A stretch of DNA of 20,884 bases from Caryophanales bacterium UBA1624 (GTDB lineage Bacteria > Bacillota_I > Bacilli_A > RFN20 > CAG-826). Both the position numbers and the translations under genes were made by a program. Below are positions 1-8,308 of this stretch, piece by piece; positions within the stretch are counted from its first letter, which is position 1; each line of letters starts with the position of its first letter. Location of the stretch: contig DCMK01000018.1 in the NCBI GenBank assembly GCA_002321395.1, forward strand, positions 1-20,884. The letters are read 5' to 3'. The notes beneath the pieces are model-generated. The model worked only from the letters and a program-made list of their open reading frames with translations, did no database searches and was not told where the DNA came from.

Positions 1-1
1 G

Positions 2-1399
2 CTTCTGATCGGATTCGCCTTCTTCGGCATCCTGCTTCTTTGGCAGGTCTATGACTCCTGGTGCCCGACTTTCCTCACCGAGCTTTTCCAGGAAGCCTTG
101 CGGGCCGAGAGCCAGACCGAGGTGCAGTACCTCGTCGGCATCATGATGGCCTTGGACAACCTAGCCGCCCTCATCCTCCTGCCCGTCTTCGGCCACCTCT
201 CCGACAAAACCCATACCCGCATCGGCAAACGCATGCCCTACATCCTGGTGGGCACCTTCGTCTGCGCGGTCGCCTTCCCCTTCATCCCCGTCCTGTTCCA
301 TTTCCACAACCTGGCCGGGGTCATCGCTTTGATGGCGATTGTGGTGGTGTTCTCCATGATGTACCGCAACCCCGCGGTTTCCCTCATGCCCGACATGACC
401 CCCAAGCCGCTCCGCTCCAAAGCAAACGGGCTCATCAACATCATGGGATACGTCGGCGGCGCCTGCGGCACCCTGGTCGGCGTCTTCTTCGTCCTCTCCG
501 ACTACCTCGGCACCAAGGACGACCCCCATTGGTCGCTCGGCCCCTCCCACAGCAACATCTGGATCATCGAAGTGCCTTTCTTGCTCGCCTCCGTTTTGAT
601 GCTCATCAGCGCCCTCGTCCTCTTCTTCACCATCAAGGAAAACAAAATCGAGAAGGAGATGGAGCCGGAGATGAAGCGCGGGGAGGAGGAAGCCGCCACC
701 GCGGACAAAGTCAGCGACGAAGCCCCCCTCACCAGAGCCAACCGCACCATGCTCTTCCTCATCCTCGGCGCCGAGTTCTTCTGGTTCATGGCCGATAACG
801 GCATCGGCACCTTCATGGGCAACTACTCCCTTTATTATCTTCATTGCAAAACCAGTTCGAACCTCATCAACACCATCGTCGGCGGCCTCGGATCGGTCAT
901 CGGCTTTGCCGTCGGCGGCCTGATCGCCTCCAAAATCGGGCGCAAATGGACTGTTTTCTCCGGCCTCGCCCTGACCGGGACCTGCCTCGCCGTCTGGGCG
1001 ATTCTGACCTTCGCGATCCCCGTCCAAGTGCCCGCCCCCGGGACCTATAACGCCTTCCCGTGGTACCTCTTCCTCATTTGGGGACTCAAAGGGTTCGGGA
1101 TGTCCTTGGTCCACGTCAATTCCTACCCCATGGTCGTCGAGCTCTGCACCGGCAAGAAGATCGGCGCCTACACCGGCTATTATTACGCCTCCTCCATGGC
1201 CGCTCAGACCATCACCCCGATCGCCTTGGGCTCCCTGCTGTTCGTCTTGGGCGAGCAGGATTCCTGGAAGTTCCTCCCCGTCTACGCCGTCTCCTGCCTC
1301 GCCATCAGCTTGGCCATCTTCCTCTTCGTCAAGAACGTGAAAACGAAGAAGACCGAATTCAAAGTCGGCTTGGAGGGCATCGGGGAAAGCGAGGATTGA
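2..1399 (+). CDS. MFS/GPH-type sugar transporter (SLC45-like), 5' partial
   Basis: This is a polytopic membrane carrier of the major facilitator superfamily, probably a cation-coupled sugar or glycoside symporter. The frame is open from base 2, so the true start lies outside the window; a TTG at 98 is internal. About 465 residues are visible and probably only ten or so are missing, because the text begins inside the first membrane helix (LLIGFAFFGILLLWQ). The loop after helix 2 carries the GPH/MFS signature LSDKTHTRIGKRMPY, followed by alternating hydrophobic helices to the C-terminus, with a charged central loop (KENKIEKEMEPEMKRGEEE) as is usual between the two six-helix halves. It is followed after 1 nt by a phospholipase-like gene. 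The substrate cannot be read from the sequence. Maltose or sucrose transport is typical of SLC45-like bacterial proteins and would fit the gal and malQ genes downstream, but that is inference. Confidence 0.85.
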   Translation, partial: LLIGFAFFGILLLWQVYDSWCPTFLTELFQEALRAESQTEVQYLVGIMMALDNLAALILLPVFGHLSDKTHTRIGKRMPYILVGTFVCAVAFPFIPVLFHFHNLAGVIALMAIVVVFSMMYRNPAVSLMPDMTPKPLRSKANGLINIMGYVGGACGTLVGVFFVLSDYLGTKDDPHWSLGPSHSNIWIIEVPFLLASVLMLISALVLFFTIKENKIEKEMEPEMKRGEEEAATADKVSDEAPLTRANRTMLFLILGAEFFWFMADNGIGTFMGNYSLYYLHCKTSSNLINTIVGGLGSVIGFAVGGLIASKIGRKWTVFSGLALTGTCLAVWAILTFAIPVQVPAPGTYNAFPWYLFLIWGLKGFGMSLVHVNSYPMVVELCTGKKIGAYTGYYYASSMAAQTITPIALGSLLFVLGEQDSWKFLPVYAVSCLAISLAIFLFVKNVKTKKTEFKVGLEGIGESED

Positions 1400-1400
1400 C

Positions 1401-2324
1401 ATGCCCGCCTGCTTAGCCCATCTTTGCTTTGCCCAAAAGCTCGAAAGCCCCTTGAGCGAAGCCTTCCGCCTCGGCACCCAAGGGCCCGACCCCTTCTTCT
1501 TCTACGGCATGATCCCATGGAAGAAGAAAAAGGACGCCGAAAAGATAGAGGCCCTCGCCCAGAGGATCCACCATACCGATTTCGCATCCGAATACGCAGC
1601 GATGATCGCCTTCGCCCAGAAGGAAGGGGATCCGGAGGCAAAATCCCTTTACCGGGAATACCTCCTCGGATTGTTGGCCCATTATTCCCTCGACCGCACC
1701 TGCCATCCCTATATCTTTTACCGCTCCGGCTTCGATGAGAACGGCGAGCTCACCGGACATTTTTCCTTCGCCCACAAAGAATTCGAGGCCCTGCTCGACC
1801 TCTCCCTTTCGGAGGAGCTCTCCTTCTCGCGCAACCCCGTCAAAGCCATGAAGATCGATGAGGACGCCGCCAAGAGAATCTCATTCCTTTGGGCGCAATC
1901 GGGCTATCCCGAATTGGGCGAAGAGACCTTTTTCCTCGCCTACGAAGACTATCTGGGCATCCAATCCTTCCTGCAGAGCCGAACCGGCTGGAAAAGGCCC
2001 CTTTGGAAGGTCTTCGGGAAAGAAAGCGCGATGGTCGGCTTCACCTATCCCCATAGCGCCAAAGGCTCTTCTTCCAAAGACGTCCTCAACCAAAAAAGGA
2101 GCCTTTGGAGGGATCCTTGCACCGGGGAGAGGAAAAGCCAAACCTTCTTCCAGCTCATGGAGGAAGCGGAACGGCATTACCGGCGGGGCCAAGCTCTTCT
2201 GTCTGCCTCCGCCTCCCCGGAGAAGCTCACCCAAGAACTCGCCGCCTGGGAAGGGGGAATCGACCACGACGGGGCCCCTTTCGGAAGGAAAAAGGAATTC
2301 CTCGATCCCGACAGCCCCTTCTAA
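1401..2324 (+). CDS. Zinc-dependent phospholipase C-like protein
   Basis: This 307-residue protein resembles the zinc-dependent phospholipase C/S1-P1 nuclease fold found in many uncharacterised Firmicutes proteins. Motifs seen: an N-terminal His (H7), LGTQGPDPFFF (D30), LAHYSLDRTCHPYIF (H94, D98, H102) and HKEFE (H125, E129). These are the His/Asp/Glu positions expected to bind a tri-zinc centre. No signal peptide is visible, so it would be cytoplasmic, unlike the secreted clostridial toxins. A purine-rich stretch (GCGAGG, 1389-1394) in the end of the transporter gene serves as ribosome site. The gene lies 1 nt after the MFS gene and is followed by a terminator, so the two form the end of an operon. 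The substrate is unknown; a phosphodiester hydrolase role is inferred from the family only. Confidence 0.7.
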   Translation: MPACLAHLCFAQKLESPLSEAFRLGTQGPDPFFFYGMIPWKKKKDAEKIEALAQRIHHTDFASEYAAMIAFAQKEGDPEAKSLYREYLLGLLAHYSLDRTCHPYIFYRSGFDENGELTGHFSFAHKEFEALLDLSLSEELSFSRNPVKAMKIDEDAAKRISFLWAQSGYPELGEETFFLAYEDYLGIQSFLQSRTGWKRPLWKVFGKESAMVGFTYPHSAKGSSSKDVLNQKRSLWRDPCTGERKSQTFFQLMEEAERHYRRGQALLSASASPEKLTQELAAWEGGIDHDGAPFGRKKEFLDPDSPF

Positions 2325-2325
2325 G

Positions 2326-2345
2326 AAGGGGAGAGTTCCCCTTTT
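2326..2345 (+). terminator. Possible weak hairpin terminator after the phospholipase-like gene
   Basis: AAGGGGA (2326-2332) pairs with TCCCCTT (2337-2343) around a GAGT loop directly after the stop codon. The T-run is only four bases. It may act in tandem with the stronger hairpin that follows. Confidence 0.35.
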
Positions 2346-2348
2346 CAT

Positions 2349-2378
2349 GCGCCCGCCTTATAATGGGGGCGCTTTTTT
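2349..2378 (+). terminator. Rho-independent terminator
   Basis: GCGCCC (2349-2354) pairs with GGGCGC (2367-2372), followed by six Ts (2373-2378). This ends the transporter/phospholipase transcript. The loop contains a perfect TATAAT (2359-2364). Confidence 0.8.
2359..2364 (+). promoter_or_regulatory. Candidate -10 box inside the terminator loop
   Basis: TATAAT lies 28 nt before the ATG at 2393, so a transcript starting near 2371 would carry the GGGGAG ribosome site at 2381-2386. The -35 region at 17-nt spacing (TTCCCC, 2336-2341) is poor and there is no TG extension, so the promoter call is tentative. Confidence 0.4.
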
Positions 2379-2392
2379 GTGGGGAGAGGAAG

Positions 2393-3052
2393 ATGGGGAA
2401 AGAACGCATCGAGCATTATTCCTGCGCCGTGGTGGTTCAGGGCAAGCACCTTTTATTGCTGCGCGAACTGGGGAAAGACGACTTCCCCCTCAGCGGGTTC
2501 CATTTCCCCGGCGGCAAGGCCAGAAGCGAGGACCGGTTGGAGGAGGCCTTGCAGAGCGCCCTCGCCGAAAAATACGGCGCAAGCGTGAAGATCATCGCCC
2601 CCATCTGCCCTTTGGCCAGGGTGGACGGCAAGCGGAAAATCGTCCTCCACGCCTTCCTCTGCGAGCCGTTTTCCCCCTTCCATTTCCCGCGCGCCCACTT
2701 CGAATACGTTTACAGCGATTTCGCCTCCCTCCAAGACCTATACCTGGACCCCCTTGACCGCGTCTTGGCCCAGAAAGTCCGCCTTTTCTACCCCGTCTAT
2801 GGCTATAAAAGGCGCCTCGTCCCCCTCAGCGAAAAGCAGAAAGGGGAGGCCAGGCTCTATTTGGATTCCCTTTTCTATTTCCGCTCCGCCCTTCCCGGGA
2901 AGGAGATCAGCGACTTCTCCCTCCTCATCCGCGCCGACTCCACCATCCAGCAGATCCGCGACGCCTATTATTGGCTTCTGAACCTCTACGGGCTCGACCT
3001 CAACGAATACCTCGACGTGCTGGAGTACCGCAAGAAACGCTTGGGAAAATGA
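2393..3052 (+). CDS. Nudix-fold protein with degenerate catalytic box
   Basis: This is a 219-residue protein. Its first ~100 residues look like a Nudix hydrolase fold: a beta-rich N-terminus (CAVVVQGKHLLLLRELG), FPLSGFHFPGGK at the start of the Nudix box, and a helix where the box should continue. The canonical box is GX5EX7REUXEEXGU. Here the segment after FPGGK reads EEALQSALAEKYG, so the RE pair is replaced by QS and one of the metal-binding glutamates is an alanine. The C-terminal half (residues ~125-219) matches no family I recognise and ends in a basic helix (EYRKKRLGK). The ATG at 2393 is chosen because GGGGAG lies 6 nt upstream and because the frame upstream runs through another gene and a terminator. 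The stop overlaps the next ATG (ATGA). It could bind rather than hydrolyse a nucleotide; function unknown. Confidence 0.6.
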   Translation: MGKERIEHYSCAVVVQGKHLLLLRELGKDDFPLSGFHFPGGKARSEDRLEEALQSALAEKYGASVKIIAPICPLARVDGKRKIVLHAFLCEPFSPFHFPRAHFEYVYSDFASLQDLYLDPLDRVLAQKVRLFYPVYGYKRRLVPLSEKQKGEARLYLDSLFYFRSALPGKEISDFSLLIRADSTIQQIRDAYYWLLNLYGLDLNEYLDVLEYRKKRLGK

Positions 3053-4623
3053 AGAAGCTTTTCACCCCCGGATTCCTGCCGAAACTTTTATGCGGCCTTT
3101 TGCTGCTGGCCCAGATGGTTTTGGTCCTGTTCGGGCTTTTCTGCCTTCTGGGCTTCGTCACCGACGTCGGGAAAAGCTCCAGCTTCGTCCTTTTCTTCGT
3201 CGCGCTGATCTATTCCTGCGACGTCGTGGTCAGCATCTCCATCATCAACGGGGACTCCGCCCCCAGCTACAAAGTGGCCTGGATGTTCTTCGTCTTCGCC
3301 CTCCCCATCGGGGGGCTGCTCCTCTACCTTTTCTTCGCCAACAAAGCCAATTCCAAGCGGAATCGGAAAAAAATCGCTCACGACTCCTACCCCCTCCTCT
3401 CCCACCCCAGCAAAGAGAGCACCCACGCCGCGCTGCGCAAGCAAGCCCCCTCGGCCGTCAGCATTTCCGATTACCTCGCCCACATCGGCAGAATGGGCGT
3501 CCACGACCGGACTTCGGTGGAATACTTCCCCCTGGTCGACTTCGCCTTCGAGCCGCTTCTTAGGGAGCTAAGGAACGCCAAGCATTACATCTTCCTCGAA
3601 TTCTTCATCGTCGCCCCCGGCCTTTTCTGGGATTCGATCCTCGCGATCCTGGAGGAGAAAGCCAAGGAAGGGGTTGACGTGCGTCTGATCTACGACGACG
3701 TCGGCTCCCTTTCCACCCTCCCCAGCGGCTACGCCTCAAAGCTCGGGAAGATGGGCATAAAAGCGGTGTGTTACAATCCCTTCCGCCCCTTCTTGGACGT
3801 AAGGCAGAACAACCGCGACCACCGGAAGATCCTCGTCATCGACGGCCATACCGCCTGGAGCGGGGGCTTCAACCTCGCCGACGAATACATCAATAAGCTC
3901 GAGCGCTTCGGCCATTGGAAGGACAACGCGATCCTGGTCAAAGGGGAGGCCGTCTATTCCTTCACCCTCCTTTTTCTGGCCACTTGGGAAAGCGTGCGGA
4001 AAGAAGAGAGCGTCAACAAAGAAGACTACCGGCCCGAGCGTTACATCGATGAGATCGGCGGCTTCCCGGAAAGCCAAGGGTTCGTCCAGCCCTACGGCGA
4101 TCTGCCCTTCGACCGGGAAGAAGTGGGGGAGTCGGTCTACCTGTCCCTGCTGGAGAGGGCCGAACGCTACTGCTACGTCACCACCCCCTACCTGATCCTG
4201 GACTCGGAGATGGAGAACGCCTTCTGCCGGGCCGCCAAAAGCGGCATCGACGTGCGCCTCGTCACCCCGCACATCCCCGACAAAAAAGCCGTGTTCAACC
4301 TCACCCGGTCCTATTACGGCAATCTGCTGCGGGCCGGGGTCAGGATCTACGAATACACCCCCGGCTTCGTCCACGAGAAAACCTTCTGCGTCGACGATTC
4401 GATGGCCACCTGCGGGACCATCAACCTCGATTACCGTTCCCTCTACCTCCACCTCGAATGCGGGACCCTGCTGGTGGGCTGCCCCTGCATCAAGAACATC
4501 CGGCGGGACTTCGACGACACCTTCGCCCTCTGCCACGAGGTGAGCTATGGGGAATGGAGCCGCTGGAGGATCCGCAACCAAGGCTATTGGAGCCTTCTCC
4601 GCGTCATCGACCCCCTGCTATGA
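3049..4623 (+). CDS. cls: Cardiolipin synthase (phospholipase D superfamily)
   Basis: This 524-residue membrane enzyme would join two phosphatidylglycerol molecules to give cardiolipin and glycerol. Two or three hydrophobic helices fill the first ~98 residues (the PLDNc region). Two HKD motifs follow: H258-x-K260-x4-D265 in NNRDHRKILVIDG and H442-x-K444-x4-D449 in FVHEKTFCVDD, each followed by the expected GG/GT-x-N segment (SGGFNLADEY and CGTINLDYRS). Length and layout match bacterial ClsA/Cls of Firmicutes. The ATG at 3049 overlaps the stop of the Nudix-like gene (ATGA), indicating translational coupling. The frame stays open further upstream, but starting there would overlap the neighbour and add a non-membrane leader. 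Together with the glycolipid synthase at 12504, this makes the window rich in membrane-lipid enzymes. Confidence 0.92.
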   Translation: MKKLFTPGFLPKLLCGLLLLAQMVLVLFGLFCLLGFVTDVGKSSSFVLFFVALIYSCDVVVSISIINGDSAPSYKVAWMFFVFALPIGGLLLYLFFANKANSKRNRKKIAHDSYPLLSHPSKESTHAALRKQAPSAVSISDYLAHIGRMGVHDRTSVEYFPLVDFAFEPLLRELRNAKHYIFLEFFIVAPGLFWDSILAILEEKAKEGVDVRLIYDDVGSLSTLPSGYASKLGKMGIKAVCYNPFRPFLDVRQNNRDHRKILVIDGHTAWSGGFNLADEYINKLERFGHWKDNAILVKGEAVYSFTLLFLATWESVRKEESVNKEDYRPERYIDEIGGFPESQGFVQPYGDLPFDREEVGESVYLSLLERAERYCYVTTPYLILDSEMENAFCRAAKSGIDVRLVTPHIPDKKAVFNLTRSYYGNLLRAGVRIYEYTPGFVHEKTFCVDDSMATCGTINLDYRSLYLHLECGTLLVGCPCIKNIRRDFDDTFALCHEVSYGEWSRWRIRNQGYWSLLRVIDPLL

Positions 4624-4636
4624 AAGGAGCGAAAGC

Positions 4637-5845
4637 ATGAATCCCTTTTCCGTCTTCGCCTGCCGCGTTTACCAAAAAACCCTCTTCATCGCCCAAACCC
4701 TGATGAATTTCCCAATCCCCGAAACGAGGGAGGGGGAGGGGGCTCTGAAGAAGATCCCGGACTACCTGAAAAAGAAAAACAAGCGCAAACCGCTGCTCGT
4801 CGCCGACCCCTTCTTGGTCAAATCCGGGGCGATTTCCTTGCTCACCAAGCCCCTGGAGGAGGCAGCCGTTTCCTTCGCTCTTTTCGACGAAGTCGTGCCC
4901 AACCCCCCCTTCCCGAGCGTGGAGAAGGCCTATTCCCTCTACGAAAGCGAAGGCTGTGACTGCCTGATCGCCATCGGGGGAGGATCGAGCCTCGACACCG
5001 CCAAAGCCGTCGGGGCCAAAGCCACCGACCCCAAGAAAACCCTCGACCATTTCAAAGGGATCCTCAAAGTGAGGAGGAAGATCCCCCTCCTCATCGCCAT
5101 CCCGACCACCGCCGGAACCGGCTCGGAAGCCACTTTGGCCGCCGTGGTCGTCAACCCGAAGACCAAAGACAAATTCTCCATCAACGACCCCCATCTGATC
5201 CCGAGCCTCGCCGTCCTCGACCCCGGCTTGCTCTGCTCCCTCCCGCAGAAGCTCGTCGCCTCCACCGGGATGGACGCCTTGACCCACGCCATCGAAAGCT
5301 ACATCGGCTGCTCGCGGACCAAGCTCACCAAATCCTCCGCCTTGGAGGCCATCTCCCTGATCCGCGACCACCTCTACGCCTTCTATCGCGACCCGACCGA
5401 CGCCAAAGAGGCCTCCTCGATGCAGAAAGCCGCGTTCTTGGCCGGGGTCAGCTTCACCCGGGGATACGTGGGCTACGTCCATGCCCTCGCCCACGCTTTG
5501 GGGGGCTATTACAACCTCCCCCATGGCTACGCCAACGCCGTCTTGCTTCCGCACGTCCTCTCCGCCTATGGCAAAAAAGCGGAGAGAAAGCTCGCCGACA
5601 TCGCCGCAACGCTCAACTTGACCCAAGCCAAGGGAAGAAGTCAGCAAGCCCAGGACATCATCGCCTGGATCAAGTCCCTCAATGCCTCGATGGGCATCCC
5701 GGAAGGGTTTTCCGGCGTCATCCAAGAAAAGGATCTGCCCCTCCTCTCCGCCCACGCCTGCAAGGAAGGCAACCCCCTTTATCCGGTCCCCAAGGAAATG
5801 AGCCGGAAGCAGCTGATGAAAATCCTGGAGGAAGTGCGGCGATGA
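4637..5845 (+). CDS. Iron-containing (group III) alcohol dehydrogenase
   Basis: This 402-residue NAD(P)-dependent oxidoreductase interconverts an aldehyde and an alcohol, perhaps to dispose of fermentation reducing power. It shows the nucleotide-binding GGGSSLDTAKA (residues 114-124), IPTTAGTGSEAT (155-166), and the metal site TGMDALTHAIE (D213, H217) with HALAHALGGYYNLPHG (H282, H296). The spacing of 14 between the last two His matches the FucO pattern. All four metal ligands are present, so it should be active, with Fe2+ or Zn2+. The ATG at 4637 has AAAGGAG 7 nt upstream, just after the cls stop. Its end overlaps galM by ATGA. The first ~28 residues form a hydrophobic/aromatic lead that is longer than in FucO. 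The substrate (lactaldehyde, propanediol, butanol or other) cannot be told from sequence. Confidence 0.88.
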   Translation: MNPFSVFACRVYQKTLFIAQTLMNFPIPETREGEGALKKIPDYLKKKNKRKPLLVADPFLVKSGAISLLTKPLEEAAVSFALFDEVVPNPPFPSVEKAYSLYESEGCDCLIAIGGGSSLDTAKAVGAKATDPKKTLDHFKGILKVRRKIPLLIAIPTTAGTGSEATLAAVVVNPKTKDKFSINDPHLIPSLAVLDPGLLCSLPQKLVASTGMDALTHAIESYIGCSRTKLTKSSALEAISLIRDHLYAFYRDPTDAKEASSMQKAAFLAGVSFTRGYVGYVHALAHALGGYYNLPHGYANAVLLPHVLSAYGKKAERKLADIAATLNLTQAKGRSQQAQDIIAWIKSLNASMGIPEGFSGVIQEKDLPLLSAHACKEGNPLYPVPKEMSRKQLMKILEEVRR

Positions 5846-6825
5846 AGATAGAAACCCAAAGGCAAAGCGATGGCTTCGATTTGCTGACCCTCACGTCGAG
5901 GAAAGGTAGCTGCCTGCGCCTTTCCCAGCTCGGCGCCGGGATGTTCTCTTTCCTCATCGAAGGAAGGGAGATGCTCGCCCGCCCCGCCCGATATGAGGAC
6001 TACGCGCAAAGCCGGAGCTACTACGGCAAATTCGTCGGCCCCGTCGCCGGAAGGGTCAAGGGAGGCATCTTGGAGGGGGAGGGCAGGACCTTTCGCCTCC
6101 CCACTAACGAGCGTGGGAACTCCCTCCACAGCGGATCCCTTTGCTATGCCTTCGCCCCCTTTTCCTACGCGATTGAGGAGAAAGCTGACAGCGCGGTCGT
6201 GAAATTCTCCTCCGCCTTCCCCGCCTGCGAGGATTTCCCCGCCCGGGTCGAGGCTTCCATCGAATACCGTTTGTTCGAGGATGAGGATCGGATCGAGATC
6301 GAAATGGCCCTCATCCCCGATTCCCCCTGCCCCCTCAACCCGACCCTGCACGCCTATTATTGCCTGGGGCAGGATTCCGTCTATCCGATGAAGCTCACCC
6401 TCGGGCCCAGGAAGGTCGGGGTCTACGATGAAGACCTCCTCCCTTTGGGGTTCGGGGAGAACCGCGCGCTGGATTTCTCCTTGGGGAAAGCGGTGGGGGA
6501 AGAGGCCTTCTCCCCGGATACCCTCCCCGTCGGGGGCATCGACCACGCCTTCTTGGCGGAAAGAAAGGACAACAAAGCCGTCTTGGAAGGAAAAGAGCGC
6601 CTTCTTGAGGTTTCTGCCTCCGCCCCGGCTTTCCAGATTTACGCGACCAACTTCCCGGTCCATAATCTCCTTCTGGGGGATGGCAGGCTCGACCATCAGG
6701 GATCGGGGATCACCTTCGAGCCCGTCTCGAGGATGGACCGGAACCTCTTCCGCCCGGCGGGGGAGCCCTTCCTCCGGAAACTTTCCCTCTTCTTCAAGAA
6801 AGGAGGCCGCCATGGCACTCTCTAA
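5842..6825 (+). CDS. galM: Aldose 1-epimerase (galactose mutarotase)
   Basis: This 327-residue enzyme interconverts the alpha and beta anomers of galactose, supplying the form used by galactokinase. Family features seen: GPVAGRVKGG (the NRI-G region), NSLHSG with H96, NPTLHAYYCL with H170 (catalytic acid position; the family usually has N-x-T-N-H-x-YFNL), GIDHAF with D234, and TFEP with E293 as catalytic base. These place it in the GalM family rather than the YeaD group. The ATG overlaps the upstream alcohol dehydrogenase stop (ATGA), and its last 14 nt overlap galT, whose strong ribosome site lies inside the galM coding region. It is the first gene of a complete galM-galT-galK block. Confidence 0.85.
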   Translation: MKIETQRQSDGFDLLTLTSRKGSCLRLSQLGAGMFSFLIEGREMLARPARYEDYAQSRSYYGKFVGPVAGRVKGGILEGEGRTFRLPTNERGNSLHSGSLCYAFAPFSYAIEEKADSAVVKFSSAFPACEDFPARVEASIEYRLFEDEDRIEIEMALIPDSPCPLNPTLHAYYCLGQDSVYPMKLTLGPRKVGVYDEDLLPLGFGENRALDFSLGKAVGEEAFSPDTLPVGGIDHAFLAERKDNKAVLEGKERLLEVSASAPAFQIYATNFPVHNLLLGDGRLDHQGSGITFEPVSRMDRNLFRPAGEPFLRKLSLFFKKGGRHGTL

Positions 6826-8308
6826 ACTCATCAAAGAAGCCCTCGTCTACGCTTGCTCGCATTCCTTGGTCGAAGAAGAGGATGCGGTGTACCTGGAAAA
6901 CCTTTTGCTTCGGCATTTTTCCTGCTTCCCGCCTTACAAAGGGGAAATCGAGGAAAGGAAAATCGCTTCCTATCCCCTTCCCGACCCTCTTCTAGAGGCG
7001 CTTCGCGAAGAACTTTTGAAGCAAGGGAAAAGCGAGGCCGAGATCGAAGATGAAGGGGCGTTCCTGCTGGGGATGCTGACCCCATCCCCCAGCCAAGTCA
7101 CCTCGACCTTCCTGGATTACTATTCCCGCTCCAGCAAAGCCGCCACCGATTATCTTTACAACCTCGGGGTTTTGAACCATTACATCGCCAAATCCCACAT
7201 CGACAAGAACATCTGCTACGTCAAGGATTTCGCCCCCGACCCCTATTTGGAGATCACCATCAACCTCTCCAAGCCGGAGAAGAACAACAAAGACATCGCC
7301 AAGCTCCTCTCCCAGCCAAAAAGCGGGGCGGAGAAGTACCCCCTTTGCCCCCTTTGCCGGGAAAACCTCGGCTATCCCGGGATAAACGGCCACGCCCCGC
7401 GGGAGAACCTGCGCTTCATCCCGCTTCACCTGGATGGGGAGAGGTGGTACCTGCAGTATTCCCCCTATGGCTATTTCGATCAGCACTGCATCCTCTTCTA
7501 TGAGAAGCACGTCCCGATGGAGGTTTCCCGGCGCATCTTCTCCAAGGAGCTCGCCTTCGTCGACCTCTTCCCGCATTTCTTCATCGGCAGCAACAGCGAC
7601 CTGCCGATCGTCGGCGGGTCGATCCTCAACCACGAGCATTTCCAAGGGGGGCTGCATCGCCTCCCCCTGTTCCATTGCGCCCCCAAGAGGGAGGTCCCTA
7701 CCCCCTCTTACCCCTCTTGCCGATTGGAGGTCATGGATTTCTACGATACCGTATTGAGGATCTCCTCCGCCGAGAAGGAAGAGCTTTTGGACCTCGCGGA
7801 GGCGATTTTGCTCCGCTGGGAGGATTACGACGACCCCGGTCGGGGCATCTTCAGCCACACCGAGGGGAAGCGCCACAACACGGCGACCTCCCTGGCGGAG
7901 AAGAAGGATGGGCGCTACTTCCTCTATCTGATCCTGAGGAACAACCGCTGCGACGAGGCCTACCCCGATGGCATCTTCCACGCCCACCCCGAGTATTTCC
8001 ACGTCAAGAAGGAGGGCATCGGCCTCATCGAAGCCGCCGGCAGGTTCATCCTGCCCCCGCGCCTCCTCCGCCAGCGGAAGCTCATCGAAGACGGGATCAA
8101 GGAAGGCAAGGACGATTCCGCGATCGTCCTCGAGAACCCGGAGCTCGCCTCCTTCGCCCCCATGATGGACGCCCTTCGGGGCGGGATGGGCTGGCAGGAC
8201 TACTACGCGGGGGTCTGCCGCAACATCCTGCAAAACGTCGCCGTCTACAAAAACGACCCCGAAGGGGAGAAAGGATTGGGAGAGTTCCTCGCCCAAATCG
8301 AACGATGA
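6812..8308 (+). CDS. galT: UDP-glucose--hexose-1-phosphate uridylyltransferase, class II
   Basis: This enzyme transfers UMP from UDP-glucose to galactose 1-phosphate in the Leloir pathway. At 498 residues it has the length of the Firmicutes class II family, not the ~350-residue GalT of E. coli. The central segment DLPIVGGSILNHEHFQGG contains H274-x-H276-x-Q278, the counterpart of the HxHxQ nucleophile site. A CPLC pair (C179, C182) precedes the conserved region YSPYGYFDQHCILF. The start at 6812 is supported by an AAAGGAGG ribosome site (6799-6806) 5 nt upstream and by the neighbour's reading frame; in-frame extension upstream would run through galM. The stop overlaps galK by ATGA. No frameshift is seen. 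Confidence 0.93.
   Translation: MALSKLIKEALVYACSHSLVEEEDAVYLENLLLRHFSCFPPYKGEIEERKIASYPLPDPLLEALREELLKQGKSEAEIEDEGAFLLGMLTPSPSQVTSTFLDYYSRSSKAATDYLYNLGVLNHYIAKSHIDKNICYVKDFAPDPYLEITINLSKPEKNNKDIAKLLSQPKSGAEKYPLCPLCRENLGYPGINGHAPRENLRFIPLHLDGERWYLQYSPYGYFDQHCILFYEKHVPMEVSRRIFSKELAFVDLFPHFFIGSNSDLPIVGGSILNHEHFQGGLHRLPLFHCAPKREVPTPSYPSCRLEVMDFYDTVLRISSAEKEELLDLAEAILLRWEDYDDPGRGIFSHTEGKRHNTATSLAEKKDGRYFLYLILRNNRCDEAYPDGIFHAHPEYFHVKKEGIGLIEAAGRFILPPRLLRQRKLIEDGIKEGKDDSAIVLENPELASFAPMMDALRGGMGWQDYYAGVCRNILQNVAVYKNDPEGEKGLGEFLAQIER

Noticed and set aside
161..1477. A 438-residue minus-strand open frame opposite the MFS transporter
   Set aside because: The plus strand encodes a clear membrane carrier. 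The antisense text is Gly/Asp/Glu-rich shadow sequence.
2971..3048. Upstream in-frame extension of cardiolipin synthase
   Set aside because: It would overlap the Nudix-like gene by 82 nt and place an Arg/Pro-rich segment before the first membrane helix.
6428..6811. Upstream in-frame extension of galT
   Set aside because: It runs inside galM in another frame and has Ser/Arg/Pro-rich non-protein-like content; AAAGGAGG at 6799-6806 fixes the start at 6812.
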